Source of the DNA: Paenibacillus catalpae
Lineage (GTDB): Bacteria; Bacillota; Bacilli; Paenibacillales; Paenibacillaceae
Assembly: GCF_900112695.1 (NCBI RefSeq)
Contig: NZ_FOMT01000003.1
Span: forward strand, 830,553-894,552
Direction: 5' to 3'
DNA length: 64,000 nt
The notes under the pieces were generated by a model that was given only the letters and a program-made list of their open reading frames with translations, searched no databases and had not been told where the DNA came from. A program made the position numbers and the translations under genes. Positions within the stretch are counted from its first letter, which is position 1; each line of letters begins with the position of its first letter. Shown here in pieces: positions 1-7,433 of the stretch.

Positions 1-843
1 GTGACCAAAGCCGTATTCTTCGAAGAGCTGAAGATTGCTGAGCTCGCTTATCAAGAAGCAACGGGAAGGCCGGCTCCGACCTTCATGCGTTTTCCTTATG
101 CCTCTTACCGGGAGGAGAATTTGGAATGGCTGCGGGAGTGGAAGTATCTGGTCGTCGAGGGGGAGGATACCGTCGACTGGTCTGGACCGCCAAGCGCGCA
201 GCTTGTGGAGCGGGTGTTACCTAAGCTGATCAATGGGTCGATTTTTATGTTTCATGCCAATGAAATCGCCAAAGAGACGCCGCAAGCCGTTAAATCGCTT
301 GTACTCCATACCCACGCCAAAGGTCTTGCCTTGGTTCCCGTATCCGAACTGCTTCATGCTAATGGCATCTCCACGGGCGAACGCAGGTGGCAAGTTCGCT
401 TCAGACCGACTCTCCTAGGTTCTTTCCATAATGAGCAGTGGGAGTACGTAGCTGGGGACTATGAATTGCGGAAGCTGGCCGCCGATTCGCTTGAATGGGG
501 GAATCCGAAAGCCCCTACAGGGTCCGGCGCCTATAATAAATGGCTACAAGAGCTCTCAACGCAGGTCCGGTCGGATGGAGAAACGCGTTTTGTCGCCCGC
601 AGCTTTGCTGACCAATACTGGGCATACGTACGTGCTTCCGTCCACGGCGGCGCTCTGGTGCTGGAGGACTACGCTACGAAGGAAGCCCATGCGGATGCCT
701 TAATATATATCCTACAATGGGCGGCTTACGAGGCATCGACCTTGGGGTGCGAGTGGATTACCAGCACACAGGACATGCGCCGTATTCACAAGCTGTGTGA
801 ACAGCTGGGCTTCGAAGCGGAAATTGTTTTGCAAGAAGGATAG
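1..843 (+). CDS. Polysaccharide deacetylase-like protein with GNAT-like C-terminal domain (5' end cut)
   Basis: The reading frame is open at base 1, so the N-terminal part lies outside the window. The first 120 residues look like the second half of a NodB-type carbohydrate esterase domain: RFPYASY at 30-36, DTVDW at 56-60 and FMFHANE at 82-88 match the order of the later NodB motifs, where the His of the last motif helps catalysis. The metal-binding Asp and His-box motifs of the family would be upstream and cannot be checked. Residues 130-280 resemble a GNAT acyltransferase-like fold, ending in a stretch (GCEWI then QLGFEAE) typical of the last GNAT helix and strand. A deacetylase fused to an acetyltransferase-like domain suggests modification of cell-wall or polysaccharide amino sugars; substrate unknown. 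The next gene on the strand starts about 130 bases downstream. Confidence 0.6.
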   Translation: MTKAVFFEELKIAELAYQEATGRPAPTFMRFPYASYREENLEWLREWKYLVVEGEDTVDWSGPPSAQLVERVLPKLINGSIFMFHANEIAKETPQAVKSLVLHTHAKGLALVPVSELLHANGISTGERRWQVRFRPTLLGSFHNEQWEYVAGDYELRKLAADSLEWGNPKAPTGSGAYNKWLQELSTQVRSDGETRFVARSFADQYWAYVRASVHGGALVLEDYATKEAHADALIYILQWAAYEASTLGCEWITSTQDMRRIHKLCEQLGFEAEIVLQEG

Positions 844-973
844 CACCCAAGCAGAAGACATATATCCAGTAGAGCCACACCACAAGGTTATGACTAAGGT
901 TCAGCGGAGAGTCGCGCAAATAGCTAGTGCGCTATATAAATTGATCGTCCTTTATTTGGGGGAAGGTTGGGAT

Positions 974-2212
974 ATGGGAACAAAATCCGCATTTAATCGG
1001 GTTACTCTATGGGCATCGTTTTTGTTTGTTGTCATACTCGGTTTTTCCCGGCTCTCCTACGGTATGTTCTTACCTGGGATACAGAGGGTGATCGGGGGGA
1101 GCTACGGACAGTTGGGTATATTGGGGACAGTTAACTTTATCGGTTATTTGGTCGGGACATTATGTCTTTCTCCCCTGATCTCGCGGTTTCCAGACCGCAA
1201 ACATGTCATTAATCGGATGACGTGTTTAGTGCTCGGATTGACTTTGATCGGCTCGGCATTTAGTAATCATTTCACTCAACTTGGGCTTTGGCGGTTCGCA
1301 ATTGGATTGTTATCTGCCTTCGCTACAGTGTTGGTCCTGTCCATTGCTATGGAGGCCGTTCGACCGGCGGAACGAGGAGTGGCATCGGGGCTTATATGGC
1401 TGGGCGGATCTGCCGGCATTCTAGTGACGGGTTTATTCGCTCCCTATACCATAGATCCTTCTCATTTACAGGGGTGGCGGTATGCTTGGGTGATCATGGG
1501 CGTATTTGGGGTTATTGCCGCGTTTGGCTTTGAGTTCGTCACCAGAAAAAGGGGATCCGAAAAAATACCCTCGCAGACCGAATTGAAGCCACGGGGAAAA
1601 GAAAGTGTAAATGTGTATCGTCTCCTGCTGGATCCGAAGAAGCACATGTTCCTAATCCTTTCTTATTTCTTCTTCGGCTCAGGATACATCATCTATTTCA
1701 CGTATTTGATTCCGTATCTGGTGAGCAAAGGCATTCCGTCCCTCAATGCCGGGTTGATATGGTCCGCAATCGGATTTGCTGGTTTATTTAACGGATGGAT
1801 CGGAGGCAAAGCCATTGATCGATGGCCGAGCGGGCATACGCTTGCGACGGGGTTAACCTTGGGAACGATTGGCGTGAGCGGGGTAATCACCAATAATATG
1901 ATGTTTACCGCGCTCGGAGCAACCATGGTTGGACTGGTGTCCTTTATAACCCCGCCGCTGATGACGACTGCACTTCTTCGTCGTCATGTCCCTTACCACG
2001 CGTATGCGGCATGTCTTAGCATAGCCACTGCCTTTTTTGCCTCTGGACAGATTATCGGCCCCATCGTTGGAGGCTTGGTAGTCGAACGGTACGGCTTGCA
2101 ATTCGGCGTAGCATCCAGCGCAATCTTTATGGCGATTGCCGCTGCGTTCGCCGGTTTGTATGGACAACAGCAACGAAAGCTTGAGATCCGTGATTTGCCT
2201 CTCAGCGGTTGA
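974..2212 (+). CDS. MFS transporter, YbfB/YjiJ-like
   Basis: A 412-residue integral membrane protein with about 12 hydrophobic segments, the usual major facilitator size. The start is the ATG at 974, preceded by a GGGGGAAGG ribosome binding site; the frame is open further upstream, but that part overlaps the preceding gene and is hydrophilic. The N-terminal half carries SRLSYGMFLP in helix 1 and a GLIWLGGSAG motif near residue 140, as in the YbfB/YjiJ branch of MFS proteins, which export small organic compounds. A basic loop (RKRGSEK) near residue 190 separates the two six-helix bundles. Substrate cannot be predicted. The gap to the preceding gene has no obvious terminator, so co-transcription is possible. 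Confidence 0.8.
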   Translation: MGTKSAFNRVTLWASFLFVVILGFSRLSYGMFLPGIQRVIGGSYGQLGILGTVNFIGYLVGTLCLSPLISRFPDRKHVINRMTCLVLGLTLIGSAFSNHFTQLGLWRFAIGLLSAFATVLVLSIAMEAVRPAERGVASGLIWLGGSAGILVTGLFAPYTIDPSHLQGWRYAWVIMGVFGVIAAFGFEFVTRKRGSEKIPSQTELKPRGKESVNVYRLLLDPKKHMFLILSYFFFGSGYIIYFTYLIPYLVSKGIPSLNAGLIWSAIGFAGLFNGWIGGKAIDRWPSGHTLATGLTLGTIGVSGVITNNMMFTALGATMVGLVSFITPPLMTTALLRRHVPYHAYAACLSIATAFFASGQIIGPIVGGLVVERYGLQFGVASSAIFMAIAAAFAGLYGQQQRKLEIRDLPLSG

Positions 2213-2247
2213 AAACAACGGATAGCAGCCGTTAAATTTCATGTCCG

Positions 2248-2652
2248 TTAGCGCCTACCGCTAAACCGTTTGATCGCTTCCTCGGTCACTGGCGCGAAGA
2301 GGTTAACCAGGTTGCCGTCGGGATCGCGAAACAGCACAGCACGGTTCCCCCATGGCATCGTAGTTGGCTCCTTTACCCACTCGTCGACAAACCGCTTCAA
2401 GCGCTCGTATTCGGCATCGACATCGTGGACACGGAACTCAATGATGACAGTGTGATTGTCGGCCGCCACTGCGGAACCAGCGCCGAACAGTTGCACCGTC
2501 TGGGAGTGGCCGATCGCCAGGGTGCACGAGGGCAGAACGAGTTCGGCAAAGACGGGCGCGGGGCGTTCCGCCGAAACACCCAAGACTTTCTCATAAAAAT
2601 TAACGAGACGATCCACGTCGTCGGTAATGATACGTACAGAAGCAAAATTCAC
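2248..2652 (-). CDS. VOC family (glyoxalase-like) protein
   Basis: A 134-residue protein of the vicinal oxygen chelate superfamily. It begins SVRIITDDVDRLVNFYEKVLG, a standard first beta-alpha module, and ends RAVLFRDPDGNLVNLF, the hallmark second-module signature with a potential metal-ligand region. The length fits a single two-module VOC domain. Members include glyoxalases, dioxygenases and fosfomycin or bleomycin resistance proteins; nothing here decides the activity. It converges with the MFS gene, the two stop codons being about 35 bases apart. Confidence 0.8.
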   Translation of the reverse strand: MNFASVRIITDDVDRLVNFYEKVLGVSAERPAPVFAELVLPSCTLAIGHSQTVQLFGAGSAVAADNHTVIIEFRVHDVDAEYERLKRFVDEWVKEPTTMPWGNRAVLFRDPDGNLVNLFAPVTEEAIKRFSGRR

Positions 2653-2767
2653 GAGATACCATCCTTCCTATAATAAATAATACAATACTGTTTCCTATCA
2701 TTTTGGGCTAAAAATACTTCGCATTTATCTTCTACTCCTTTACGGTTACTAATCAGATTATAAAAAC

Positions 2768-2810
2768 ACGCTACTGACAACAGTATGTCAGTAGCGTTTA
2801 AAATTTTTTT
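2768..2810. terminator. Hairpin with T-runs on both strands
   Basis: ACGCTACTGAC at 2768-2778 pairs perfectly with GTCAGTAGCGT at 2787-2797. The plus strand continues into TTTAAAATTTTTTT, the minus strand into GTGTTTTTAT, so it could terminate in either direction. It stands alone just before the repeat region; no intact gene points into it directly. Confidence 0.6.
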
Positions 2811-2957
2811 GGCTTCCTCCCGAATTCGATTTCGGAATCCGTCAGTACACGATATGTCATAATTCTTATCTTTCCAGAACTAGCTCACATTACGGATTAC
2901 AGTGATAATTGATAGGGTTGCTGAATTGATTGTCATATTCTACAGCATGAGGCTACC

Positions 2958-2987
2958 TTTTGTTCAACTAAAGGGGCATGTTATTTC
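2958..2987 (+). repeat. Array repeat, right arm only (copy 1)
   Basis: TTTTGTTCAACTAAAGGGG followed by CATGTTATTTC matches the right arm of the array repeat with a few changes. Neither hairpin nor left arm is recognisable. Confidence 0.6.
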
Positions 2988-3029
2988 ATACCATTATAGA
3001 GCATTTTGCCCGGCGGCAGTTGATCTATT

Positions 3030-3055
3030 TTATTAAGCTAAAGGGCAGTTTAGCG
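3030..3055 (+). repeat. Array repeat, right arm only (copy 2)
   Basis: TTATTAAGCTAAAGGGCAG followed by TTTAGCG. The outer TTTAGCG variant is shared with the copies near 3.46 and 7.33 kb. It leads directly into the next small gene about 80 bases on. Confidence 0.65.
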
Positions 3056-3133
3056 TGGTGATTTCAGGGTTACATTTAGCACCACAAACATGGTAAAATT
3101 TACATATAAAATGATGCGAGAGGGGACTTGGAA

Positions 3134-3364
3134 ATGAGCAAGAACAACATCCATGAAACCAATCCCGAAAAGGAATATTTGTACACTGACGATAACTATG
3201 TCGATGAGAACCTTCGCTCTATTCAAAATATTGAGGGTGGGGGACCACTGAGAAAAGTCGATTTACACTCAATGCCACGTCCTTTAAGGATTCTAGGTTA
3301 CTTTTTATTTTCTATTATATTGTTAATGGGTGCTTCAGTAGTCTTGATTAGTTTTATTCGTTAA
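3134..3364 (+). CDS. Small single-pass membrane protein, unknown
   Basis: Encodes 76 residues: an acidic, hydrophilic N-terminal half (about 45 residues with many Asn, Asp, Glu) followed by one hydrophobic segment, LGYFLFSIILLMGASVVLIS, and a short basic end. The ATG at 3134 is preferred over the in-frame TTG at 3128 because the GAGAGGGG ribosome binding site sits 9 bases upstream of the ATG but only 3 from the TTG. I do not recognise the family. The stop lies a few bases before the left arm of a full array repeat, so the gene forms one unit of the cassette-like series. Confidence 0.6.
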   Translation: MSKNNIHETNPEKEYLYTDDNYVDENLRSIQNIEGGGPLRKVDLHSMPRPLRILGYFLFSIILLMGASVVLISFIR

Positions 3365-3368
3365 ATTT

Positions 3369-3475
3369 GTTGAACTATCGGCGAACTTTAGTTCAATCAA
3401 TAAAGCTGCAGCAGATCAGAGGATCCGCTGCAGCTTTTGTTTGTTGAATTGAAAGTAAAGGGCAATTTAGCGCAA
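3369..3475 (+). repeat. Array repeat, full copy (copy 3)
   Basis: The left arm at 3369-3396 ends GAACTTTAGTTCAA. A strong hairpin follows (AGCTGCAGC at 3404-3412 with GCTGCAGCT at 3427-3435, loop AGATCAGAGGATCC, then TTTTGT). The right arm at 3443-3475 contains AGTAAAGGGCAATTTAGCG. The hairpin plus T-run could also act as a terminator for the preceding small gene. Confidence 0.85.
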
Positions 3476-3562
3476 CTTAAAAGTAAATATGTGGTATGTA
3501 GTAAGAAAGGCTTGCTAGTTGTACTCACAGAAGAAAGAAACTTTGACAGGAGGGGTACAAAG

Positions 3563-3718
3563 ATGAACGGAATAAAGTTGATGTGCTTAGGAATATTGTG
3601 TGTACTAATAGCATTGTATTTGAATTATTCTGGTATAGTTAGGGGTCAAAACGAAATTTATCTTGTTTTTGCAGGTGTAATTTTGGGGGTTACGGGTCTC
3701 TTTAAGAAGGACACATAA
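3563..3718 (+). CDS. Small two-helix membrane protein, unknown
   Basis: Encodes 51 residues. The ATG at 3563 has an excellent AGGAGGGG ribosome binding site 7 bases upstream; the longer frame beginning at 3437 would translate through the repeat and has no such site. Two hydrophobic segments (LMCLGILCVLIALYLNY and IYLVFAGVILGVTGLF) are joined by a short polar turn, with a KKDT tail. No family recognised. The stop is 12 bases before the next repeat copy. Confidence 0.6.
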   Translation: MNGIKLMCLGILCVLIALYLNYSGIVRGQNEIYLVFAGVILGVTGLFKKDT

Positions 3719-3730
3719 GATGATGGAAAG

Positions 3731-3821
3731 TTACGCTAACGGAGAACTTTAGCTCAATAAAGACAGCACGGCAGCCCAACTTACTGAGCTGCCGTTTTCT
3801 AAACTAATTGGTAGGATAATG
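3731..3821 (+). repeat. Array repeat, full copy (copy 4)
   Basis: Left arm TTACGCTAACGGAGAACTTT then AGCTCAA; hairpin CGGCAGC (3769-3775) with GCTGCCG (3788-3794) and a TTTT tail; right arm AAACTAATTGGTAGGATAAT. The hairpin sequence differs from copy 3 while the arms are kept, so the arms rather than the hairpin sequence define the family. Confidence 0.85.
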
Positions 3822-3868
3822 ATGACGAAGATATTTATTATCTATCCACTGAACTAAGGGAGAAATCT

Positions 3869-4414
3869 ATGTCAAAAATCATTTTAGTTAGGGGTATGGC
3901 TGGAACTGGAAAATCAACATTAACGAATGAGCTTAGTAAGAGACTGAAATTGGTGGTACTGCATAAGGATGATATTTATGACGCTTCAGCAAGTGTTATT
4001 CAAGAACATAGTTCAAGGAACAAATTATGTTTTGATTTCCTCTTTAGATTATTACAGACGGTTATAGATGCAGATGCGAGCATCATTCTCGATTTCGGCT
4101 TTAATGACAATAACAGTGTATTAAGTTTAGACCAATGGGTAAGGGAAAGAGGGGGAGAATTAAAGATAATACATTGTATATGTAGTAATGAAACAATATG
4201 GTCGGAACGTCTGGCTGAACGAAGTGAAAATCCATTACCTAATCAATTGATTACAAATTTATCAGAGCTAAAGGAATATTACAGAAATTTAAGTGCTGAA
4301 TATCTTGAAAACGAATTGGTCCTTGACACGGTCAAGGAATTAGAATCGCTGATTATTCAAGCCGAAACATTTGTCCTAGAACAAAATGCGCATTACGCTA
4401 ACGGTGAACTTTAG
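3869..4414 (+). CDS. P-loop kinase / AAA-type ATPase
   Basis: A 181-residue protein with a Walker A motif GMAGTGKS at residues 9-16 near the N-terminus, as in small-molecule kinases of the AAA_33/zeta-like type. A hydrophobic strand ending in ILDFGF (around residue 75) is the likely Walker B/substrate strand, and RLAERSE (around 112) may be the lid arginine region. Such proteins phosphorylate sugars, nucleosides or antibiotics; the substrate is unknown. The ribosome binding site is AAGGGAGA upstream of ATG 3869. The last residues (YANGEL and stop) are encoded by the left arm of the following array repeat, so the repeat supplies the natural C-terminus. Confidence 0.75.
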   Translation: MSKIILVRGMAGTGKSTLTNELSKRLKLVVLHKDDIYDASASVIQEHSSRNKLCFDFLFRLLQTVIDADASIILDFGFNDNNSVLSLDQWVRERGGELKIIHCICSNETIWSERLAERSENPLPNQLITNLSELKEYYRNLSAEYLENELVLDTVKELESLIIQAETFVLEQNAHYANGEL

Positions 4415-4485
4415 TTCAGCAAACGATAGCAGCCGGCGTATTATGTTCGGCTGCGTTTTTGTTGAACTAAAGGGAGTATCGTTTA
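4393..4485 (+). repeat. Array repeat, full copy (copy 5), overlapping the end of the kinase gene
   Basis: Left arm TTACGCTAACGGTGAACTTT then AGTTCAG; hairpin GCAGCCG (4429-4435) with CGGCTGC (4448-4454) and TTTTT; right arm GTTGAACTAAAGGGAGTATC. The TAG within CTTTAG of the left arm (4412-4414) is the stop codon of the kinase gene. Confidence 0.85.
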
Positions 4486-4524
4486 ATGGTAGGATAATGA
4501 ATAGAACAATAAGGGGGGATAGAA

Positions 4525-4773
4525 GTGCGGATGTATGCTCTACTTGAAGAGCCAGTGGAGAAAGTTAGAAAAGTTATGGTTTACGAATCAGATATCGGTG
4601 CGTATGTCTTTTTGTATGATACACAAGAAGATAAGAGTTGTATTGCTGATTTATGGTTTGAAACGCTCGCTGAAGCTCTCGATCATTGCCTGCAAGAATT
4701 CAATGTCATACAGTCACAGTGGCTTGTTATCAATGATCCTGAAGAAGGAGAATTTCACGATATTATTCGTTAA
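4525..4773 (+). CDS. Small acidic protein, unknown
   Basis: Encodes 82 residues, soluble and acidic, with aromatic-rich strands (GAYVFLYDT, DLWFETLAEALDHC) suggestive of a small alpha/beta domain. GTG at 4525 follows a strong AAGGGGGG site by about 6 bases; the ATG at 4531 is the alternative. No family recognised. It sits between two array repeats as a single-gene unit; the stop is 15 bases before the next left arm. Confidence 0.6.
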   Translation: MRMYALLEEPVEKVRKVMVYESDIGAYVFLYDTQEDKSCIADLWFETLAEALDHCLQEFNVIQSQWLVINDPEEGEFHDIIR

Positions 4774-4788
4774 ATCAAATTTGGCATT

Positions 4789-4846
4789 GAGCTAACGGGA
4801 GACGATAGTTGAAAAATGGAGCAGTTGGCAACTGCTCCATTTTAAT
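4789..4846 (+). repeat. Array repeat, left arm plus hairpin (copy 6)
   Basis: Left arm GAGCTAACGGGAGACGATAG then TTGAA; perfect hairpin TGGAGCAGTT / AACTGCTCCA with a 3-base loop and TTTT tail, a good terminator. The right arm is not recognisable. Confidence 0.75.
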
Positions 4847-4874
4847 ATACTAACAATGAGCAAACTTAAGTGAT

Positions 4875-5189
4875 TTATACTATTGCCTCTATGCCCAAAA
4901 TTTCTTTTGTTTTCCCATCAATTTTAATCTTATACTCCTTGTGTTGTAATCCTGATTCTGTTTTCACAGTAATCACAATAAACCTGTAACTGGGATTCGT
5001 GTCTAAAATAAATGATCTATTAATTCCACCCTCTATTTGGCTTATGCGATAGCCTTCAGTCATAGGAGTTGTTTTTACAGCAATTTGAACAGCTTCTTGA
5101 TAAGTTACTGAAGGTTTATTAAATATAAACAAAGCAAAGAAATAAGAACAAAGAAAGAAGCCAAATAGGATTATAAGTGTTCTTTTCAT
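4875..5189 (-). CDS. Membrane-anchored PepSY-like small protein
   Basis: Encodes 104 residues. The N-terminus is a signal or anchor segment (LIILFGFFLCSYFFALFIF). The exported part resembles a PepSY-type module: an early helix (YQEAVQIAVKTTP), then strands, ending in YKIKIDGKTKEILGIE, the typical PepSY closing strands. PepSY domains are often protease-inhibitory or regulatory in the envelope. It lies on the minus strand, against the direction of most genes in the array, and its 3' end meets the left-arm-only repeat copy. Role unknown. Confidence 0.55.
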   Translation of the reverse strand: MKRTLIILFGFFLCSYFFALFIFNKPSVTYQEAVQIAVKTTPMTEGYRISQIEGGINRSFILDTNPSYRFIVITVKTESGLQHKEYKIKIDGKTKEILGIEAIV

Positions 5190-5298
5190 ATTTGAAACCC
5201 CCGAGATGTTATACAGATATTTCTTTAATCATATGCAACTCCATCTCAAAGGTACTTGGTCCCATTCAATTACTGGTTAACATGACAGGGGACAGCTC

Positions 5299-5385
5299 AT
5301 TAAGCTAAAGGAGAACATTAGTTGAACGAATAGGCGCCTCTATGATATCAAAAGTAAAAGCTCAGCTTAATCCGCTGAGCTTTTA
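5299..5385 (+). repeat. Array repeat, left arm plus hairpin (copy 7)
   Basis: Left arm TTAAGCTAAAGGAGAACATT then AGTTGAAC, a 30-base spacer, then hairpin AAGCTCAGC (5359-5367) / GCTGAGCTT (5374-5382) with T-tail. No right arm seen. The region up to about 5.54 kb holds only a doubtful short frame on the minus strand. Confidence 0.65.
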
Positions 5386-5502
5386 ATCTGCTGGACCACA
5401 CTTAAAGTCTGCTGGAACTGCACCTATCTTATGGTTTAAAAGAGCTTCCTCCAGTTGGCTCCGCACCGAACCGAAGTTAAACAGCCTATTTATCATCCTC
5501 AT
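5383..5502 (-). CDS. Possible 39-residue peptide or gene remnant
   Basis: An ATG-initiated minus-strand frame with a plausible protein-like composition (an amphipathic SQLEEALLNHK helix, then a Cys-containing end). It has no convincing ribosome binding site and partly abuts the repeat hairpin. It could be the C-terminal remnant of a lost gene or chance. Reported only because the frame fills an otherwise gene-free gap. Confidence 0.2.
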   Translation of the reverse strand: MRMINRLFNFGSVRSQLEEALLNHKIGAVPADFKCGPAD

Positions 5503-5542
5503 TAGGTTATCGGCATTTCTCTGTTTATTTGCTCTCCCTCCG

Positions 5543-6052
5543 TTACGACATTGAATTTGCGACTTTAATGATTATCCGCTTCATTTTAACCGTACTTATC
5601 GCTTTCGAACCCATACCAAGCGTATACAAAAGACCACTATCGTAAAAGTACAGCCTTACGTAATCACTGTCAGAAGGAACATTATCGAAAGGACCTTCTA
5701 AGCGCTCTTCTTTAAAATAGGCTGTTCTCCCGTTCTCCAGCTTAATTTTGGATAGATGGATATCCTTTATCTCAGCAACTCCACTGATTACTTGCATATC
5801 GATTGATCCATCATGTCTGTGCTCCTGTGCATATGTAATAGCGAGAAGTCTCTTTCCCGCCAACCTGGTGTTAATCTGCTCGTAATTAGGTGGCAGCCAG
5901 GTTGGAGTAAGCACATGCTGACCTGTTTGCTGTTCATACGTTGAAATATCGCTTCTGATATTTGAATCGTATGGATAGCGGCTTCCGGCGTAAACAGCAT
6001 TTGAACATAGAAGCGATAACATGGAAACCGTGACAAACATTCTTTTTAGCAT
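5543..6052 (-). CDS. Secreted DUF4367-like protein, paralogue 1
   Basis: Encodes 169 residues with a signal peptide (LKRMFVTVSMLSLLCSNAVYA, cleavage after AYA-like site). The mature part has the pattern ISTYEQQTGQHVLTPTWLPP, then an ITYAQEH strand and C-terminal YFYDSGLLYTLGM, like DUF4367-type exported domains. The second ATG (6052) is chosen because GGGAGGA sits 9 bases before it and directly abuts the first. It is clearly paralogous to the gene at about 6.6 to 7.1 kb: both end with MKR-II-IKVANSM and share WLPP/WIPP motifs. It is the last gene of a three-gene minus-strand group, 35 bases after the DUF3888 gene. Function unknown; export suggests an envelope role. Confidence 0.65.
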   Translation of the reverse strand: MLKRMFVTVSMLSLLCSNAVYAGSRYPYDSNIRSDISTYEQQTGQHVLTPTWLPPNYEQINTRLAGKRLLAITYAQEHRHDGSIDMQVISGVAEIKDIHLSKIKLENGRTAYFKEERLEGPFDNVPSDSDYVRLYFYDSGLLYTLGMGSKAISTVKMKRIIIKVANSMS

Positions 6053-6087
6053 CGTAATCATTCCTCCCTGTTGGCTGCTATACTGGC

Positions 6088-6543
6088 CTAACGTTTTAGT
6101 AGATCCTGGTAATTCGGTGGAAAGTCGGACTTTTTCGGATCCTTTAAGTGTTTCCAACTTATCAACTTAACGTTGTGGGGGTTAACAGGAGAGATGTCGA
6201 ATGTAAGACGATCCTCTCCAACAGCTATATGAGGACCAACTGTAGGCACAACGTTTAAAGTAATTAAAAAGTGAAAGCCCCGAAATCCATTTACACGTTG
6301 CACGTCCTGAACATCAACAAAATAGGGATAAATTTCAGGTGAGGATTTCAACAATGGTGCATAGATTTCATCGATCTTCTGCTGCATATGTGGCAAAAGA
6401 AACAACATTAACATGTCTTGATACATTAATTCTTTTGAATCTTGTTCAGGCTTGTCAGGAGGAGTGTGGACGCTTCCGGCGTAAACAGCATGTGAAAATA
6501 GAAGCGATAACATGGAAACCGTAATAAGCATTCTTTTTAGCAT
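6088..6543 (-). CDS. Secreted DUF3888-type protein
   Basis: Encodes 151 residues. The signal peptide is almost identical to that of the downstream neighbour (LKRMLITVSMLSLLFSHAVYA). The mature part shows the DUF3888 pattern: YQDMLMLFLLPHMQQKIDEIY, then PEIYPYFVDV, a FRGFHFLITLNVVP strand and VGPHIAVGEDRLTF. DUF3888 proteins are small exported proteins of spore formers with no known activity. It lies between two paralogous DUF4367-like genes and is probably co-transcribed with them. The shared signal-peptide DNA with the 5543 gene suggests recent duplication or conversion of the 5' ends. Confidence 0.7.
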   Translation of the reverse strand: MLKRMLITVSMLSLLFSHAVYAGSVHTPPDKPEQDSKELMYQDMLMLFLLPHMQQKIDEIYAPLLKSSPEIYPYFVDVQDVQRVNGFRGFHFLITLNVVPTVGPHIAVGEDRLTFDISPVNPHNVKLISWKHLKDPKKSDFPPNYQDLLKR

Positions 6544-6595
6544 CGTGGTTATACCGCCAACCTTTATTGAAGAAGTAATATATCTCGCTTTCTGC

Positions 6596-7102
6596 TTAAT
6601 TCATTGAATTTGCGACTTTTATAAGAATTCGTTTCATCTTAGCCGAGCTAAAAGCTCTAGAAGCCATACTAAGCGTATAGAGTAGCTTGCCATCATAAAA
6701 ATAAAGAAATACTTCTTCTGCTTCTCTAGGTACATAATGAAATGGGCGCAATCTATGTTCACCATAAAAGGCGGTCCTTCCATTACGCAGAGTCATCTGT
6801 CTGAAATGAACCGTATTAATGACTTCGCCATTTTGTACGAGCAATGAAATGATTCCATCGTGCTTGTGCGCCATTGCGTAGGAAATAGAGAAGTGATCTT
6901 CTTTTTCAGCATATTGGACGTTTACCTGGTCATATTCTGGAGGTATCCATGTAGGAATGAGGATGTCTTGACCAATATGATTTTCAAAAGATGAAATATC
7001 GCCATTGATTTTTTTGTCATACGGATAGATATTTTCAGCGTAGGCGACACTTGAGTTTAATAAAGTCAGAGACAAGACAGTGATTAGCATTATTCTAAAC
7101 AT
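6596..7102 (-). CDS. Secreted DUF4367-like protein, paralogue 2
   Basis: Encodes 168 residues with a signal peptide (MFRIMLITVLSLTLLNSSVAYA). It is co-linear with the protein encoded at 5543-6052: ISSFENHIGQDILIPTWIPP, ISYAMAHKHDG, LRNGRTAFYGEHRL and a final ILIKVANSMN. The ATG at 7102 has a GGAGG site 8 bases before it. It appears to be the first gene of the minus-strand group, so the order is paralogue, DUF3888, paralogue. Function unknown. Confidence 0.65.
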   Translation of the reverse strand: MFRIMLITVLSLTLLNSSVAYAENIYPYDKKINGDISSFENHIGQDILIPTWIPPEYDQVNVQYAEKEDHFSISYAMAHKHDGIISLLVQNGEVINTVHFRQMTLRNGRTAFYGEHRLRPFHYVPREAEEVFLYFYDGKLLYTLSMASRAFSSAKMKRILIKVANSMN

Positions 7103-7433
7103 TACGCCATGCCTCCGTTCTTGATGATATTACCGTTAATCAACGCCGACCTTATGTCGTTGTAAATAATCTCTTTAAGGGGGAATTTGGCAATTTTAGT
7201 TTGCCACCTATGAAATGTTTCTATTCATTATCATTAAAGGGCATTCGAAATGTAAAAATACAAACATGAACAAAGCAGCAGATCAGAGATCCGCTGCATT
7301 TGTTTGTTGTTGAAGTAACGGGCAGATTAGCGCAACAAAAGATAATTTCTAACGTCAAAATAGTACTTCCAAATATATGGGTGAAAACTTAACGTTTCTC
7401 CGTTTTTATGAATATTAGAAGGAGGTTTTATAT
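7103..7433. other. Intergenic stretch with repeat copies
   Basis: Between the divergently oriented secreted-protein group and the lipoprotein gene lie a weak arm-like sequence (CATTAAAGGGCATTCGA at 7232-7248) and a hairpin plus right arm. No coding sequence was recognised. Confidence 0.4.
7268..7335 (+). repeat. Array repeat, hairpin plus right arm (copy 8)
   Basis: Hairpin GCAGC (7275-7279) / GCTGC (7293-7297) with the conserved AGATCAGAGATCC loop, then right arm GTTGAAGTAACGGGCAG followed by ATTAGCGCAAC. A degenerate arm-like sequence lies at 7232-7248. Confidence 0.8.

Larger units (their letters stand above)
2653..3133. other. Gene-free stretch at the left edge of the repeat region
   Basis: Apart from the bidirectional hairpin near 2.78 kb and two isolated right-arm repeat copies (near 2.96 and 3.03 kb), I see no convincing coding sequence here. 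The two tandem arms without a gene between them look like an empty or collapsed unit of the array. Confidence 0.5.

Noticed and set aside
3437..3718. A 93-residue version of the two-helix protein
   Set aside because: Its first 42 codons read through the repeat arm, and the ATG at 3563 has a far better ribosome binding site.
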